NCBI GenBank assembly: GCA_027924585.1
Contig: BSBM01002103.1
Coordinates: 735,001-799,000, forward strand
Direction: 5' to 3'
Length of the DNA stretch: 64,000 nucleotides
Source of the DNA: Larix kaempferi
Taxonomy: Eukaryota > Streptophyta > Pinopsida > Pinales > Pinaceae
The notes below the pieces were generated by a model. It was not told the origin of the DNA and did no database searches. It worked only from the letters and a program-made list of their open reading frames with translations. Position 1 is the first letter of the stretch. The number at the start of each line of letters is the position of its first letter. Shown here one piece after another: positions 10,677 through 21,386 of the stretch. The position numbers and the translations under genes were made by a program.

Positions 10677-11689
10677 TTTGGCCCCTAGAATTTATGAAAT
10701 AAACTTAACTATGATGGTAGGTAAGAAAGAATATGCTTCCATGAATTTAGACATGTAACTTACCTTTCCCATTGCAAACTATCAATCACTTGATACCCAA
10801 TCCACGAAACCCAATTTTTATTGCTTACACATGCCAGGTTGAGGTTCATTTGTTCCCCATGGTAGAGGGTGTTCAATGCACAATTTCCATTTCAAACTAG
10901 CTATATGGTTGATTGAATCAAATCGTCTTATAACTTTTCATAAACATAATGAAAAAGTTCTTTCACGGGCCCTTCACTAAAATATAGTAAGCAATATTGG
11001 TCACATTACAAATCTAAAAGAAAATTCTAGTATCTTGCTTGTACTTTGAGCAATGTAAAATACCTTCTAATCCTCTCGGGGTTTCTAAGACAAGTGATTA
11101 TACTTTTACTCAAAACACAATTACATTATTAAAGATGAAACCTACAATATTATAATCTTAATAACATTTGAAATTAAATCAATAAAATACAAATAAAAGT
11201 TTGATTCCACATATAAAATCTCCATATAATTCTATCACAACTTCCTTTATATTTCTTAAAAAAACCAAACTTATATAACATTGATAATATCATATTAATT
11301 TTAACCAATACATTTAATTTAAATTTTAAAAAAAGTTGTTTTCTCTTCTAGTTTCCTAACTAAAAAAGGAAAATTATATTAACACATTATTCTAGTATCC
11401 AAATTTATTTAGGAAGATACATCATACTTAAAGTATTATTTTATTACATAGATATATCATACTTAAATTATTATTTTATAATTTAATTTTTATATTATAT
11501 TTAAGAAGATACATGAGTGGGAAGTGGACCACATATTAATGATGATTATGATGATAGTTAATGTCCACTGAGATTAAATATCTTTTATCGAATTTTAAGA
11601 GGATTACTTGGATTGCTGTAAAAATTTATTTCGATGCTCAAAAAGCTTAGAAATAAGTAATTCTAGGTCGATATAGTTTTGACATGTTA
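10677..11689. other. intergenic between ubiquitin-like frame and LINE
   Basis: AT-rich. On the minus strand a splice-donor-like AAAG/GTAAGT near 10,760 and a ttctag acceptor-like site near 10,690 lie upstream of the ubiquitin-like frame, but no coding exon could be assigned. Confidence 0.35.
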
Positions 11690-12607
11690 GAAGATCAAGG
11701 AGGTTTGTATTGTAGCAAAGATGATGAAACTATTCAATTTAATGTGGGTGTATGTAGGGCATTCTAAGAGAAGGTGACTTTCATCCTCAACACTCGTAGT
11801 CTCACAAAGATGGCCAATCCTTTCCACCCATGTAGTTTTAGGAATTGTCCAGCGTCATGTTTCACTATGAAGCTCATGAGAGTTTGTTCTTATCTTGCTT
11901 ATATTAATTTTCTTCTTCAAACTAGTTGACATAGATAGATATTTTTTATCTTCCATATTAAGGTTAATGACCTCCTTATAGTACTATATTAATTTTCTTT
12001 TAACCTCTAATTATTTCTCGCCCCACATTTTCTCTTTAAATTTAGATGTGTTAATATTTTTAATGTTATTGATATCTTGCAAAGTGACATTTTCGTCCAT
12101 TACCCAATGGTTTAACCAAGCCATGGCGTCTTTCCACCAATCTCTCTTAACTCGAAGTTGGTATTGACAAGATTTTAAAGCAATTTTAGGAAGTCTCTGG
12201 TCTCCCATGTTATTTATCATGTACTTGTACATCAGGTACCCGGTCATAGCGATGCTCTCGATGGAGGGGATACTCACTTCTAGAAGGAGAATAAGGTAGG
12301 GTGTATTGCTTTTAATTTTGAAGTTATACGTTATGAAATGCTTCTGGATTTGTTCAATATTTCGCGAGGATTCTCTAGAGATGTTGCAACCCCAAACTTC
12401 ACAACTATACAAGATAACGGGAGTGACAAGAGTTTCAAAAAGAAACTTCTTTTTATCCCACATCATAAGGCTTGCTAAGTTACAATTGTTTTCAAGACCT
12501 AAATAAGATTTCCACCCTCCATTAATAATTTTATCAATGCTATAGTTCCATTTGAACTTGTGATGAATATCGATTCCGAGATATTTGTAGGAAGACACTT
12601 TCTCCAA
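11690..12607 (-). pseudogene. LINE 1 ORF2, thumb and C-terminal region
   Basis: A 198-codon frame (12,607-12,011) starts with SSYKYLGIDI, the post-palm motif of LINE RTs, followed by TLVTPVILYSCEVWG. After its stop the same coding sense continues to about 11,690 through KTTWVERIGHLCETT and ESHLLLECPTYTHI, a Cys-x2-like / His-x4-Cys arrangement typical of the C-terminal zinc region of non-LTR elements. At least one stop interrupts this tail. Confidence 0.75.
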
Positions 12608-13559
12608 GTTGCTATTGTCATATACAAAATTATCGTAAGTGACCTTCTTGGACTTGATAATAATAACTTTTTTTTTTCAGTGTTAACAATAATGCCCATA
12701 TTAGAGTAGAAATATTTGAAGAATCTCAATTGTTTATCAAGATCAAAGGGGCGTCTTTCCATAAGAATGATATCGTCAGCAAAGAGAAGGAGGATGATGA
12801 CTATTCCATCTAAGGTCGTACCAACACAAACTGCTTTTTCTAAGTAACCTTCTAGCTTATCAATTTATATGTCGAAAAGGGTAGGGGAGAGGGGGCAACC
12901 TTGCTTAAAACTCCAATATTACAATTAATATCTTTCAACCACCCCTCAATGCTCTTAAATTTTGCAATGATAGTCTTGTACAACCTTATAAGAGTGGATA
13001 TCAACTCGAAATGAACCTTTACCTCTTCTAATCCATTCCACAAGTTATTTCTAGGTACTGTATTGAAAGCATTCCTAAAGTCCTCAAAGCAACAAAAAGA
13101 TTGGATTTACTATTACGACACTCCTCCGTAATGATCCTAAGCATAATGAGGTGGTCTGTGGTAGAGTGATTTCTTTTGAATCCCACTTAAGCTTTGGCCA
13201 ACTTACCTTCACTTTCTAGACATACACTGATTTTCTTTTCTAAAATGATACTGTAAAGCTTGGTTAAGAGAGGGATAATCATAATGGTCTGATAATTATA
13301 AGGGTAATTTTTATCACTGCTTTTAAAGATAGGAAAATGAGGTCTGATTTCAAGGATTAGGGAAACCCTACTTGACCTTTATATTGAAGAGTTTGTGGAT
13401 GTGAGGAATGAGGACCGAGACTCCAATTTTTAATATTTTTGCTTGGTATCCTTCAATGTCCCTAGCTTTTCCATTTGCAAGGAACTTAACCCCAAAATCA
13501 ATGTCTTCTAAGGAAAAAAATTCTTCCTCTGTAAGGAGGGTTTGAATGTTATCAATCAC
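12499..13559 (-). pseudogene. LINE 1 ORF2, reverse transcriptase fingers and palm
   Basis: The N-terminal RT motif appears as FLANGKARDIEGYQAKILK (near 13,440-13,500). QGCPLSPTLFDI is seen in a different phase at about 12,865-12,900. The catalytic FADD lies at 12,772-12,783, followed by LDKQLRFFKYF and a GIIVNTEKKK stretch. Both catalytic aspartates are kept, but frameshifts and stops separate the motifs. Confidence 0.8.
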
Positions 13560-13766
13560 AGAGGATTCGTAAATATTTTTTATATAGGAATTCCAATATT
13601 TTCCAAAGAAATATTTTCATTATATTTAGTTTTACTAGTTAAATTTGCCTCCAGAATTTCCTAGGAGCTACCTTAGAGAGGTGTAAAATATTTTCTTGCT
13701 TTTTATTTATATAGTGTGTTTTTTTTCTTTTAATTAGGGATTTGTATATATTTATCTTTTCAGTTT

Positions 13767-14609
13767 TTAGAGACTCTTCCATAGCTTCATTAATGGTTCT
13801 TCTTGCAATTGCACAATCTTTATCATACCAGGGGTTGGTTCTTCAATTTTCTTTTTACTCAAAACTTCGATGGAGAACTTATTAATGGAAGCTGAGAGGA
13901 CCAAAGTAAAATTATGATAGATGTATTCTATATTGTTCATGCTTGATAGATGAAACAAGTCATTTTTTAACTCATTCATGAAAACATCATCTTTATTTTT
14001 TTCGAATACCAAGTGTTTCTTACTATGAGAATTTTCTTCGACTAGGGAATCATTATGCATGAAAAAATTGAGGCTTACAATTAGGGGTCTATGATTTGAG
14101 TTAGGCTTGTGGTCGTATAAAATGTCTATATTTATAATTGTGTTGTATAAAGGGATATTAGATATGACATAATCTACCACACTACTGCCAAGCCCATGAA
14201 TATAAGTCAAGTGGATAGAATTTAGCCACTTCATTAGACCATTACAAATTATAAGATCTTGAGCGCTATACAGCTTGATTAGATCTAAGCCGAACAAACT
14301 TTCACCTAGATCTACAGAATTTCTTTTGTACTGGTATTCTAGAACAGGGTCTTCGTCTAACCAAAGAGGATTAAGGTTTTAATAGTTGCTTAGAAAAATA
14401 ACAGTTTTACTCGAAGTTTGAGCATTAAATTCACCCATTAAGAGGATATTGTCTTCATTCCTTAGACTGGAAATATCATTTTCTAAGCCACTATAAGGAT
14501 AATTTGTATCTATATTGTTTTTCTTATAAAAAATAGAATTAATAAGGACGAAAGAGCATATTGCTATATAGGTTTTTTTATGATTAATGTCAGAAATCTC
14601 TATCCCCAT
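13767..14609 (-). pseudogene. LINE 1 ORF2, endonuclease domain
   Basis: Two frames (14,609-14,379 and 14,297-13,767) hold parts of an exonuclease/endonuclease/phosphatase-type domain. ILLMGEFNAQT corresponds to the usual GDFNA, and GSSVVDYVIS and NSNHRPLIVSL correspond to the DYV and SDHRP motifs. The catalytic Asp of SDH is Asn (14,094-14,096) and the Asp of GDFN is Glu, so the enzyme would be dead even without the frame breaks. The N-terminal part with the QETK-type motif is not seen, so the element is truncated or eroded at its 5' end. Confidence 0.75.
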
Positions 14610-14640
14610 ATACTAGTTGTAATATATAATATATTACATC

Positions 14641-14958
14641 TTTATAATTGATAATATTTCTTAAATACTTAGTCATACATCTTTAAAATTGATAATATTC
14701 CTTATCAATTTTTATGTGATAATAATAATGTCCATTATTTGTTAAATAAATAATCTAACCCCACACATGCATTATATTTTTATGTGATAAGATTGATGTC
14801 CATTATTTTTCGGTCCAACTCCAACTCAGAAAGACAAAGTCAGAGAAAAAAATAATCAACAGGTAGCATCAAGTTTCTAATATTTAAAAGAGGGTTACAT
14901 TACAACTAAGCAACATCAAACATGGAACTCACTTTAGCAATGATTTCTATAAAGATAA
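14641..14958. other. AT-rich gap with small duplications
   Basis: Contains two short imperfect duplications (acatctttaaaattgataat type, and ttttatgtgataa...tgtccatt type). The second shares a 23-base string, in inverse orientation, with the tandem duplication at 1,765-2,054. Confidence 0.5.
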
Positions 14959-15132
14959 ATATCCCAAAAAAACAATTATTTTGATAAATAATTTAATATT
15001 AAAAAAATTAATTTGAGTAGCAGTATATAGTAGTTCAAAAGTACAACTATCCCAAAAACCAATTATTTTGATAAATAATTTAATATTAAAAAAATTAATT
15101 TGAGTAGCAGTATATAGTAGTTCAAAGGGACA
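14959..15132. repeat. 87-bp tandem duplication
   Basis: Two almost identical copies with an 87-bp period: aattattttgataaataatt starts at 14,974 and 15,061, and both copies end in gtatatagtagttcaaa. Confidence 0.9.
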
Positions 15133-15408
15133 TACAACTTTAATCTTTTTTATTTATAATTTCAAATGTTAAATTAGTATACCTGTTGAAGGCAGGATAT
15201 TGTAATCGGATGGGTAGGCGAAAAATGTTGACCTGTCTTTGAGCAATTTTGAAAATTAAACAATATCCCTATGTTTGACATTACAACTAGGGAAAAAAAT
15301 ATTTTAAATAAAATCTAATTGTGCACTATCTGATTCACCAAATGTGTACAATGAAATGACCAATTTCGATGTTATTGTTGTCGACGTTTAAAAAATGAAA
15401 ATTAAAAA
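15133..15408. other. left flank of copia A, nothing recognised
   Basis: Does not match the part of the 3' LTR that should lie here, so the 5' LTR of copia A has lost its first ~550 bp. Confidence 0.5.
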
Positions 15409-15579
15409 TTCAATTTTCACAGTGCCAGCTCACAGCTGATGTATGATTATACTGTTATTCTCCATTTTCTGTGTTCATGAGTGATTATTGACTACATTCT
15501 TCTCTTCTTCTCTGCACTTCTTGAGTGAGTTTTGTGTGAGGCTTGTTACAGTTGTCAGATCCTACTGCAGATTATCACA
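15409..15579 (+). repeat. copia A 5' LTR remnant
   Basis: The last 171 bp of a ~725-bp LTR. It matches 20,191-20,333 of the 3' LTR (agtgccagctca.agctgatg, cttcttgagtgagttttgtg) and ends in atcaca directly before the primer site. Confidence 0.85.
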
Positions 15580-15591
15580 TGGTATCATAAC
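15580..15591 (+). promoter_or_regulatory. copia A primer binding site
   Basis: tggtatcataac immediately follows the LTR end. It resembles the initiator-Met tRNA primer site TGGTATCAGAGC. The sister element copia C has the closer match tggtatcagagc. Confidence 0.75.
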
Positions 15592-15882
15592 TGCTACAAC
15601 TATTCGAATTGTAGCCATTGCAGCAATTCTTTGAGCAGTTATCTTTCACTTGAGCACCAGAAGCCTCTAAGTTTCCACATCAAATCCTGGTGCCATTACC
15701 TTGAATTCACTAGAGAAATCTAGTGAGGTCTAGCCAGGTGTGAAGGACTCAGTCATATGTGCTCAGTGTCCTAAGGCAGTGTTCATTCAAAGTGTAGCAA
15801 ATCTCCATCAACAAAATTCTTCTTGTTTTGCAGGTTTATTCATCCATTCGAATTCCTCTTCAATTCGACCTCCACTGCTCAG

Positions 15883-17773
15883 ATGGATCTAAAACTCAAT
15901 TCTTCCAACTATGTCGAATGGAAGGCCAAGATGACTATCTTGATGAGGTCAAAGAGCTTCACCAAGATACTAAATGGAACTATGGTCGAAACCATCAGTG
16001 CAGTAGAGAAATCCAAGTACTTGTATAGGCTTGATGAAGTAGTAGGATTACTTCTTCTCTCAATTTTTGAATATCTTCACTTCCATGTCATCGATCTAAC
16101 ATCTCCAAAAGAGGTTTGGGACAAGCTCAAATCCCTCTTTGGACAGAAAGATGATTTGAAAGGTCATAAATTGGAGAATGAACTCATCTCATTGAGTCCT
16201 GAAAGCTTTGAATCCATCAATGCTTTATTAACCAAGTTCAAAAGCTTGATTTCACAATTGAAGAGATATGAGATAGTGAAAGAAGACAAACAACTCATTC
16301 TTTCCATTCTCTCCAAATTGGGGCCAAACTTCTCAGTTTTTGTCTCCACATTTCAGTCAGCTAAGATGTCCATTCCAGAATGGAAGTTCCCTACACTTGA
16401 TGGCTTCATCCAAACTCTCACACAAGAGGAGGAGAAGTTAATCTCCATGGGAATGATCAAACCAAAGTTGGATTCGGCCCTTACAGCTGCTGAGTCGAAA
16501 AGAGCGAATGCAAAAGGAAAGAAAAAGGTTTTTGAAAAGAGAGCGAATGATACAAAGCCAAAAGATGTTCCATATCAGTCAGATGGGGCTTTGAATTCAA
16601 AGAAGAACAAGCAATCTCGGAAAGAGAGATCCAAGTGCACATATTTTCATCGAGGATTTAATCCTGAGAGTTATTGTATGAGGAAAAATATAGATTTGAT
16701 GGCTCAGTTACTTGAGAAGAACAATCTCCATGTACCTGCATGTGCAAGGAAGCAAGATATTGAACCCTCTAAATCTGAGGACAAAGAAATATTCCATGCT
16801 CTCATGGAAAGTGCATCAAAAGAATCCTCATTCATCATAGATTCAGGAGCATCAAGACATATTTATTCCTCCAAATATCTCTTCTCCAACTTTGAATGCT
16901 CAGTTGGCCCTTCCATCAAGTTGGGCAATGATTCAGAAGTCTCCTCTTAGGGGATTGGAAGAATCAATCTTGACCATGGATACTTTTATGATGTTCTTTA
17001 TGTTCCATCTCTCACAGCAAATCTACTTTCAGTGTATCAAATGAATCATATTGGAGATCCCAAGAGAGTGATATTCTCTCCAAATGAAGTCAAAGTACAT
17101 CACATGTTTTCAAGTGAAATCATTGCAAAAGGTGTTGCAAATCATAAGACAAAACTCTATGAGTTCTCACACTTCTTACCTCTCTCAAAGCAGTCTGCTC
17201 TTCACTCTCATGCAAATGAAGAGAGTAGGCTATCTCATCTCAGCTACAAACATTTGCAAAGCATGCAAACTCATAAGTTAGTTGAATATCCTCCCAATCT
17301 TAGATCTTCCCTAAGCACCTATAAAGGTTGTTGGAATGGAAAAAATCCAACAAAGAAGGTTGAGAAAATGAAGACTCAGAGAGTAAAGCGAAAGCTAGAT
17401 CCAGATCCACAAGAACCTGAAGATCTAACTCCTATTGGTTCAACTCCTATTGCAAAGTGGGCCACCACTACTACATCCACTAGTGATCTTGTTGAAGATC
17501 CATCATCATCATGTCCTAGTTATTTTGATAATGATATCACCTATGTTGGTTCAAAGGAGATATCAAAGAACTACATGCACATTCTGAAACAATTTAATGA
17601 TATTCACATTTTTGGATTTGTTCCCACCATGTTTGAGCAAGAGAGCAATGCTTCATCACATGAGATTTCAGATTCAGAGTTTGGAAGTGATGATGATCCA
17701 GTTTCACTTGCTTCTTTACATGAGATTTCAGATTCAGATTTTGGAAGTGATGATGAGCAAGAGAGCAAACCTT
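15883..17773 (+). pseudogene. copia A gag-protease-integrase(partial) frame
   Basis: ATG 15,883 starts MDLKLNSSNYVEWK, a typical copia gag beginning; the sister element has the same start. Gag covers about 300 residues. Its zinc knuckle is damaged: CTYFHRGFNPESYC has Phe and Asn where Cys and His belong. The protease motif FIIDSGASRH is intact (near 16,840). A Glu codon has become TAG (16,948-16,950), then the same frame continues through the GAG-pre-integrase segment to GCWNGKNP. The integrase core is missing. The frame resumes as an acidic hinge with two tandem copies of an HEISDSEFGSDD-like unit (about 17,655-17,760), and is then cut by the solo LTR. Confidence 0.85.
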
Positions 17774-19098
17774 TGTCATGTCCCCTCCCGTCGATCCAAC
17801 GCAAGGAAGGGATCATGACACTAAAATATGGGCTTTTATAAAACTTAGCCCCATTCCTCATGAATAAAACATATGGCATTACAAATAAAATTCATATGTG
17901 TGCAGATGCAAATCAAGCAAACATGCACAGTGGAATAAAACATCATTCACACACATTTCACATGCATCCACCATATCAAGAACAACCATCCATTAATTAA
18001 AACAATGCAGAAGTAAAACACAATAAAATAAAATACTCATCTTGATGTAATGTTGTCCCAATCAACTAGCTATGTCGCTGCAATGTTCCACCCAACCATA
18101 GGTCTCTGCCTAGCCTATATTCTTTCAGGACTCAGAGACCACCCCCGAGATAGGCATAATATCTACAAGAAAAATGGGACTCTCAAGCTCAGCACAACCC
18201 AAAGCAATGGATACCCATCTCAACCCCAACATTCTCTTACACACATCAAATCAAATATTGGGTATGGATACACATTTTCAACAATGGAATTTACAAAATA
18301 GGGTCTATGGGTTTTCCCCAAGTCGTGGCACACCCAAAAATGGATTATGGGAAGAGGAAATCAACCCCAGGAATGAAAACAGATTTCTGCCACAATACAT
18401 GAGCATTTAGTGGGCCAAAATGGCCTCTATAAAACTCCCAAATCAATTTGTTCTCTTCCCCGCTGTTAACAAAAAAAAACGCCCTTCCCAGCTAGAAAAA
18501 TGAAGGAAAACATAGAAAAACCATGGAGGAAAACACCGAGGAAGCTCCAAACTCATGAGAGAGCAAAACTGATGAGTGAAGAATGGCTTGGGGATCAATT
18601 TTGTGGTTCCTTTATTGCCCAAGAAGACAAACACGAATTTCTATGGAGGGTGGCTTGCCCATACCCGAATTTGGACAGCCATACCTCTCCATTCCCAAGG
18701 CATTAACTACCTCAACCAACTCTTGGGAGAAATGAATGATTGGGCAAAAAAGTCAACATGGGTAGTTGAGGGTTGATGGGTTCTCTCATTGACACTTGGA
18801 TTTACTTGATTGGCTCAATGGTTTGAATATGTCCCTCCCGATTCCTTGTAAACATCATGCCCCCATCTCTTGTTGCATTGCATATCTAGTTGTGGGCATT
18901 TCTATTAAAATGCATATTTACAATTTCCATGGCTCACTAGCACATGGGTAACATAATACCAAATATTTCCTCTTCAAGATCAAGCGTTCACTAGCAGTGC
19001 CTTGGCCTTGAGCTCCACGATATGAATCATACATAATATGCATACAATATTTACATTATAGCCCAAAATATCCTAAGGGTCAAAATGGGGGTATTACA
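17774..19098 (-). mobile_element. solo LTR, gypsy-type family F (TSD ACCTT)
   Basis: A 1,325-bp sequence reading tgtcatgtcccctcccg at its left and gggggtattaca at its right end, flanked by ACCTT at 17,769-17,773 and 19,099-19,103. The copia A hinge reads on across it. Related LTRs lie at 56,514-57,817 and 60,613-61,185. The polypurine tract next to the former shows that the true 5'-3' direction is the minus strand. No internal region remains, so it arose by LTR-LTR recombination. Confidence 0.9.
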
Positions 19099-19637
19099 AC
19101 CTTCATCACATGATATTTCAGATTCAGAATCTGAAGATGGAGATGATGACGAGTGAATGCTAGACCCAGATCCACAAGAACCTGAAGGTATAGCAACTAA
19201 TGGTGAAGATGAGCGAATGGGATATCCAGTTACACAAGAACCTGATGATCTCTAACCTAATGATCTTCCTCTTCCTCGATGGGCAGTCATTGCACTTTGA
19301 TCTGTCGGTGATTTGGTTGGTGATCCACTTGATCAGAGAAGAACCAGATCGGATTTTCAGAATGGAAGGTTTCATCCTTCTCACATTACTGATCCATTTT
19401 AGATCGATCGATCCTTCTTTGGAAAAGAATGACACTTACCTCCTTCTGGAGTGAGTGATGACGTGCGACATTAGCATCCTTCAGTCTATTTTGAGGGAGG
19501 TATTTCTTCCCACTAGGTTTTCCCTCTTTCCTCATTTATTATTTAGATTGTTGTATGGGGTGACTTTTGGTCTTAGTCACCAGGGCCCTATTTTTCAGTT
19601 TTTAGTTATCACCTCATAGTATAGCTTGAGGGGGGGG
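19099..19637 (+). pseudogene. copia A hinge, 3' untranslated region and polypurine tract
   Basis: The hinge resumes as SSHDISDSES, a third acidic unit, then a run that matches the copia C hinge (DPDPQEPE, WATTT-like, then SDFQNGRFHPSHITDPF). In autonomous copia elements the reverse transcriptase follows this kind of segment. Here it is followed at once by about 190 bp of non-coding sequence with cttcccactaggttttccct, and by a purine tract (gaggggggg, 19,629-19,637) abutting the 3' LTR. Confidence 0.75.
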
Positions 19638-20333
19638 TGTTGGAATATTATAACCATCATTTTTCAGATTTGCATGCATCCAGTCATCATTTTGGTGGTC
19701 TCCCCAGCACCTATAGCCTAATTTCAGCTACCTAGAGCCTGTCTTCAACCCCCAATAGCCTTCCTACCTACCTGATGCGCTCTGTTTGACTCACCTGCAT
19801 GAAATGTGCACCTTTCTCACCTACCGGGAGTTATCATTCCGTTAGAGCGCCTTATCTCACCTACCACGAGTCTGATAATCAGTTAAAGCATTGATTGAGA
19901 AGTTCTCCCATGGATTTCTCATCCTAACTTCCTGTAGCCCCTAGTTAGCTAGTTTTGGAGTGCCACTTGATCTTCTGACAGCCTCATGCACCCTCCTTGG
20001 AGTCTCCATCCCCTGATTCATGCCTAGATGGTTCTGTTAGACTCATTTAGACTTAGTTGACTGACCTTTGACCATTTATGACTAATACTACTGATTGGAT
20101 GATGTCTCCAATGTTATCCAAGCTATACTTTGAGCATGATGTGAATGACCTCTTCGTTAATTCGAATTCTATTGACAATTATTGTATTGTATTCAGTTTT
20201 CATAGTGCCAGCTCATAGCTGATGTATGATTATACTACTATTCTCCATTTTCTGTGTTCATGAGTGATTATTGACTACATTATTCTCTTCTTATCTGCAC
20301 TTCTTGAGTGAGTTTTGTGTGAGGCTTGTTATA
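19638..20333 (+). repeat. copia A 3' LTR (right end lost)
   Basis: Starts TGTTGGAATATT right after the purine tract. It has the same order of blocks as the copia C LTRs (accatcattttt, gcatccagtcat, then agtgccagctca.agctgatg). Compared with 15,409-15,579 it lacks the final ~30 bp: after ggcttgttata the sequence changes to aagttcgggcgtgtggag. Confidence 0.85.
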
Positions 20334-20430
20334 AGTTCGGGCGTGTGGAGAAAACTCACTCAAGAAGTGCAGAGAAGAAGAGAATAATGTAGTTTTTTGT
20401 GCTAAGTTGGAAGTTCGGGCATGTGGAGTG
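20270..20430. repeat. inverted fold-back of an LTR fragment, flanked by a short duplication
   Basis: 20,274-20,320 (ctacattattctcttctt...gagtgagtttt) is followed at 20,351-20,393 by its reverse complement. The inverted piece is bracketed by aagttcggg.gtgtggag at 20,333-20,350 and 20,411-20,428. The LTR end of copia A was destroyed in the process. Confidence 0.85.
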
Positions 20431-20675
20431 GGGTCCTCAACCGACTTACACCCATTGTGGGGTTTGAGACAATTTCACTTATATTCTAATAAATTTTATA
20501 TAGAATTTTTTCAAATAAACTATATTTACCAATAAAAACCCTAGCACTTCATTCTATCCATAAATTCCTATTACTCACTCCTAATTGATTCTTCATACTC
20601 TTTCCCTATTTAGTTTTGAAGTTCCTCTATCTATTTAATTTTGAACAATATTGCACATTTTGAACAAAAAGAGTA

Positions 20676-20682
<7 letters not shown>
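20431..20682. other. AT-rich gap
   Basis: Nothing recognised. Confidence 0.4.

Positions 20683-20717
<35 letters not shown>
20683..20717. repeat. (TG)n microsatellite
   Basis: About 17 uninterrupted TG units preceded by a short (AT) run. Confidence 0.95.
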
Positions 20718-20719
<2 letters not shown>

Positions 20720-20906
20720 ACAAAGGTTCTCTCTCTATATATATCAAACTTCTATATAAAATTTACCTTCTTTTTCTAAACATCCACAAAATGTGTATAT
20801 AATATGTAAAACTCCTCTATATTAAAAAACCCTTATCTAGATTTATCTCATATTTGATTTATCATGTTTTTGGAATTATCTAAGTAGCAACTATGTTTTT
20901 TACAAG

Positions 20907-21092
20907 AGGATGGATAACTAGTAACTGATGCATGGATAACGGAAAAATGGAAAACAACAGCTTTAGCTAGAGAGAAGGTAGTTGGGGCGTAAACAACAAG
21001 TGATTACAAATAACATATAACTTATTCATGATGCTTAACTTGTGACCTATCCATGTTCAACCACCACAAATTAAATGACTATACTAATTTAT
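20907..21092. repeat. dispersed repeat, copy 3 of 3
   Basis: Shares acaaataacatataa.ttattcatg, gatgcttaacttgtgacct and ccacaa.ttaaatgact with the copies at 8,028 and 8,965. Confidence 0.7.
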
Positions 21093-21386
21093 TTTGTAAT
21101 TTGCGGAACTCCAAATTGAATTCAAACCAAACCCTTTAATTTACATGTAACAAATCATTGCTTAACCATGTGCCTCTTTGATAAATTGAGTAACTGTAAC
21201 AATTTAAGATATACAAAGTGAATAAAAGAAAAATAAAAAGCTGACAAAAATGCAACACAATGTTTCTTGCAAGTAATTTTCATAAAAAAATTGTGAGCTA
21301 AATTTGAGGATAGACTAGTCCTTGCTACCAATGGCATTCTAGGCTAAGGCCATTCCATGAATACCATTAACGACAGCTCAACAAAT
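21093..21386. other. right flank of dispersed repeat / 3' end of LINE 2
   Basis: The 3' end of LINE 2 must lie here or just above 21,386, but I see no poly(A) tail (poly-T on this strand) or target duplication. Confidence 0.4.

Larger units (their letters stand above)
11690..14640 (-). mobile_element. LINE 1: decayed non-LTR retrotransposon (EN-RT-Cys/His)
   Basis: Broken frames on the minus strand appear in LINE ORF2 order: apurinic-like endonuclease (14,609-13,767), reverse transcriptase (13,559-12,499), thumb/C-terminal region and a Cys/His segment (12,607-11,690). No ORF1, poly(A) tail or target duplication could be found, so the ends are approximate. The EDGE motifs and the LFETLVTPVILYSCEVWG segment differ from the L1-type LINE elsewhere in the window, so this is a different clade. 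Stops and frameshifts throughout make it inactive. Confidence 0.85.
15409..20333 (+). mobile_element. copia A: defective Ty1/copia element lacking RT
   Basis: Order: truncated 5' LTR (15,409-15,579), Met-type primer site, gag-protease frame, acidic hinge, polypurine tract, 3' LTR (19,638-20,333). A solo gypsy-type LTR sits in the hinge (17,774-19,098). The integrase core is missing between about 17,340 and 17,380, and there is no reverse transcriptase or RNase H anywhere between the hinge and the 3' LTR. The related copia C at 27,071-33,850 lacks the same RT-RNase H block. The right end is also damaged (see 20,270-20,430), so no target duplication is expected. Confidence 0.85.

Noticed and set aside
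15580-15591. tRNA-like sequence after the copia LTR
   Set aside because: It is the primer binding site, only ~12 bases complementary to a tRNA 3' end, not a tRNA gene.
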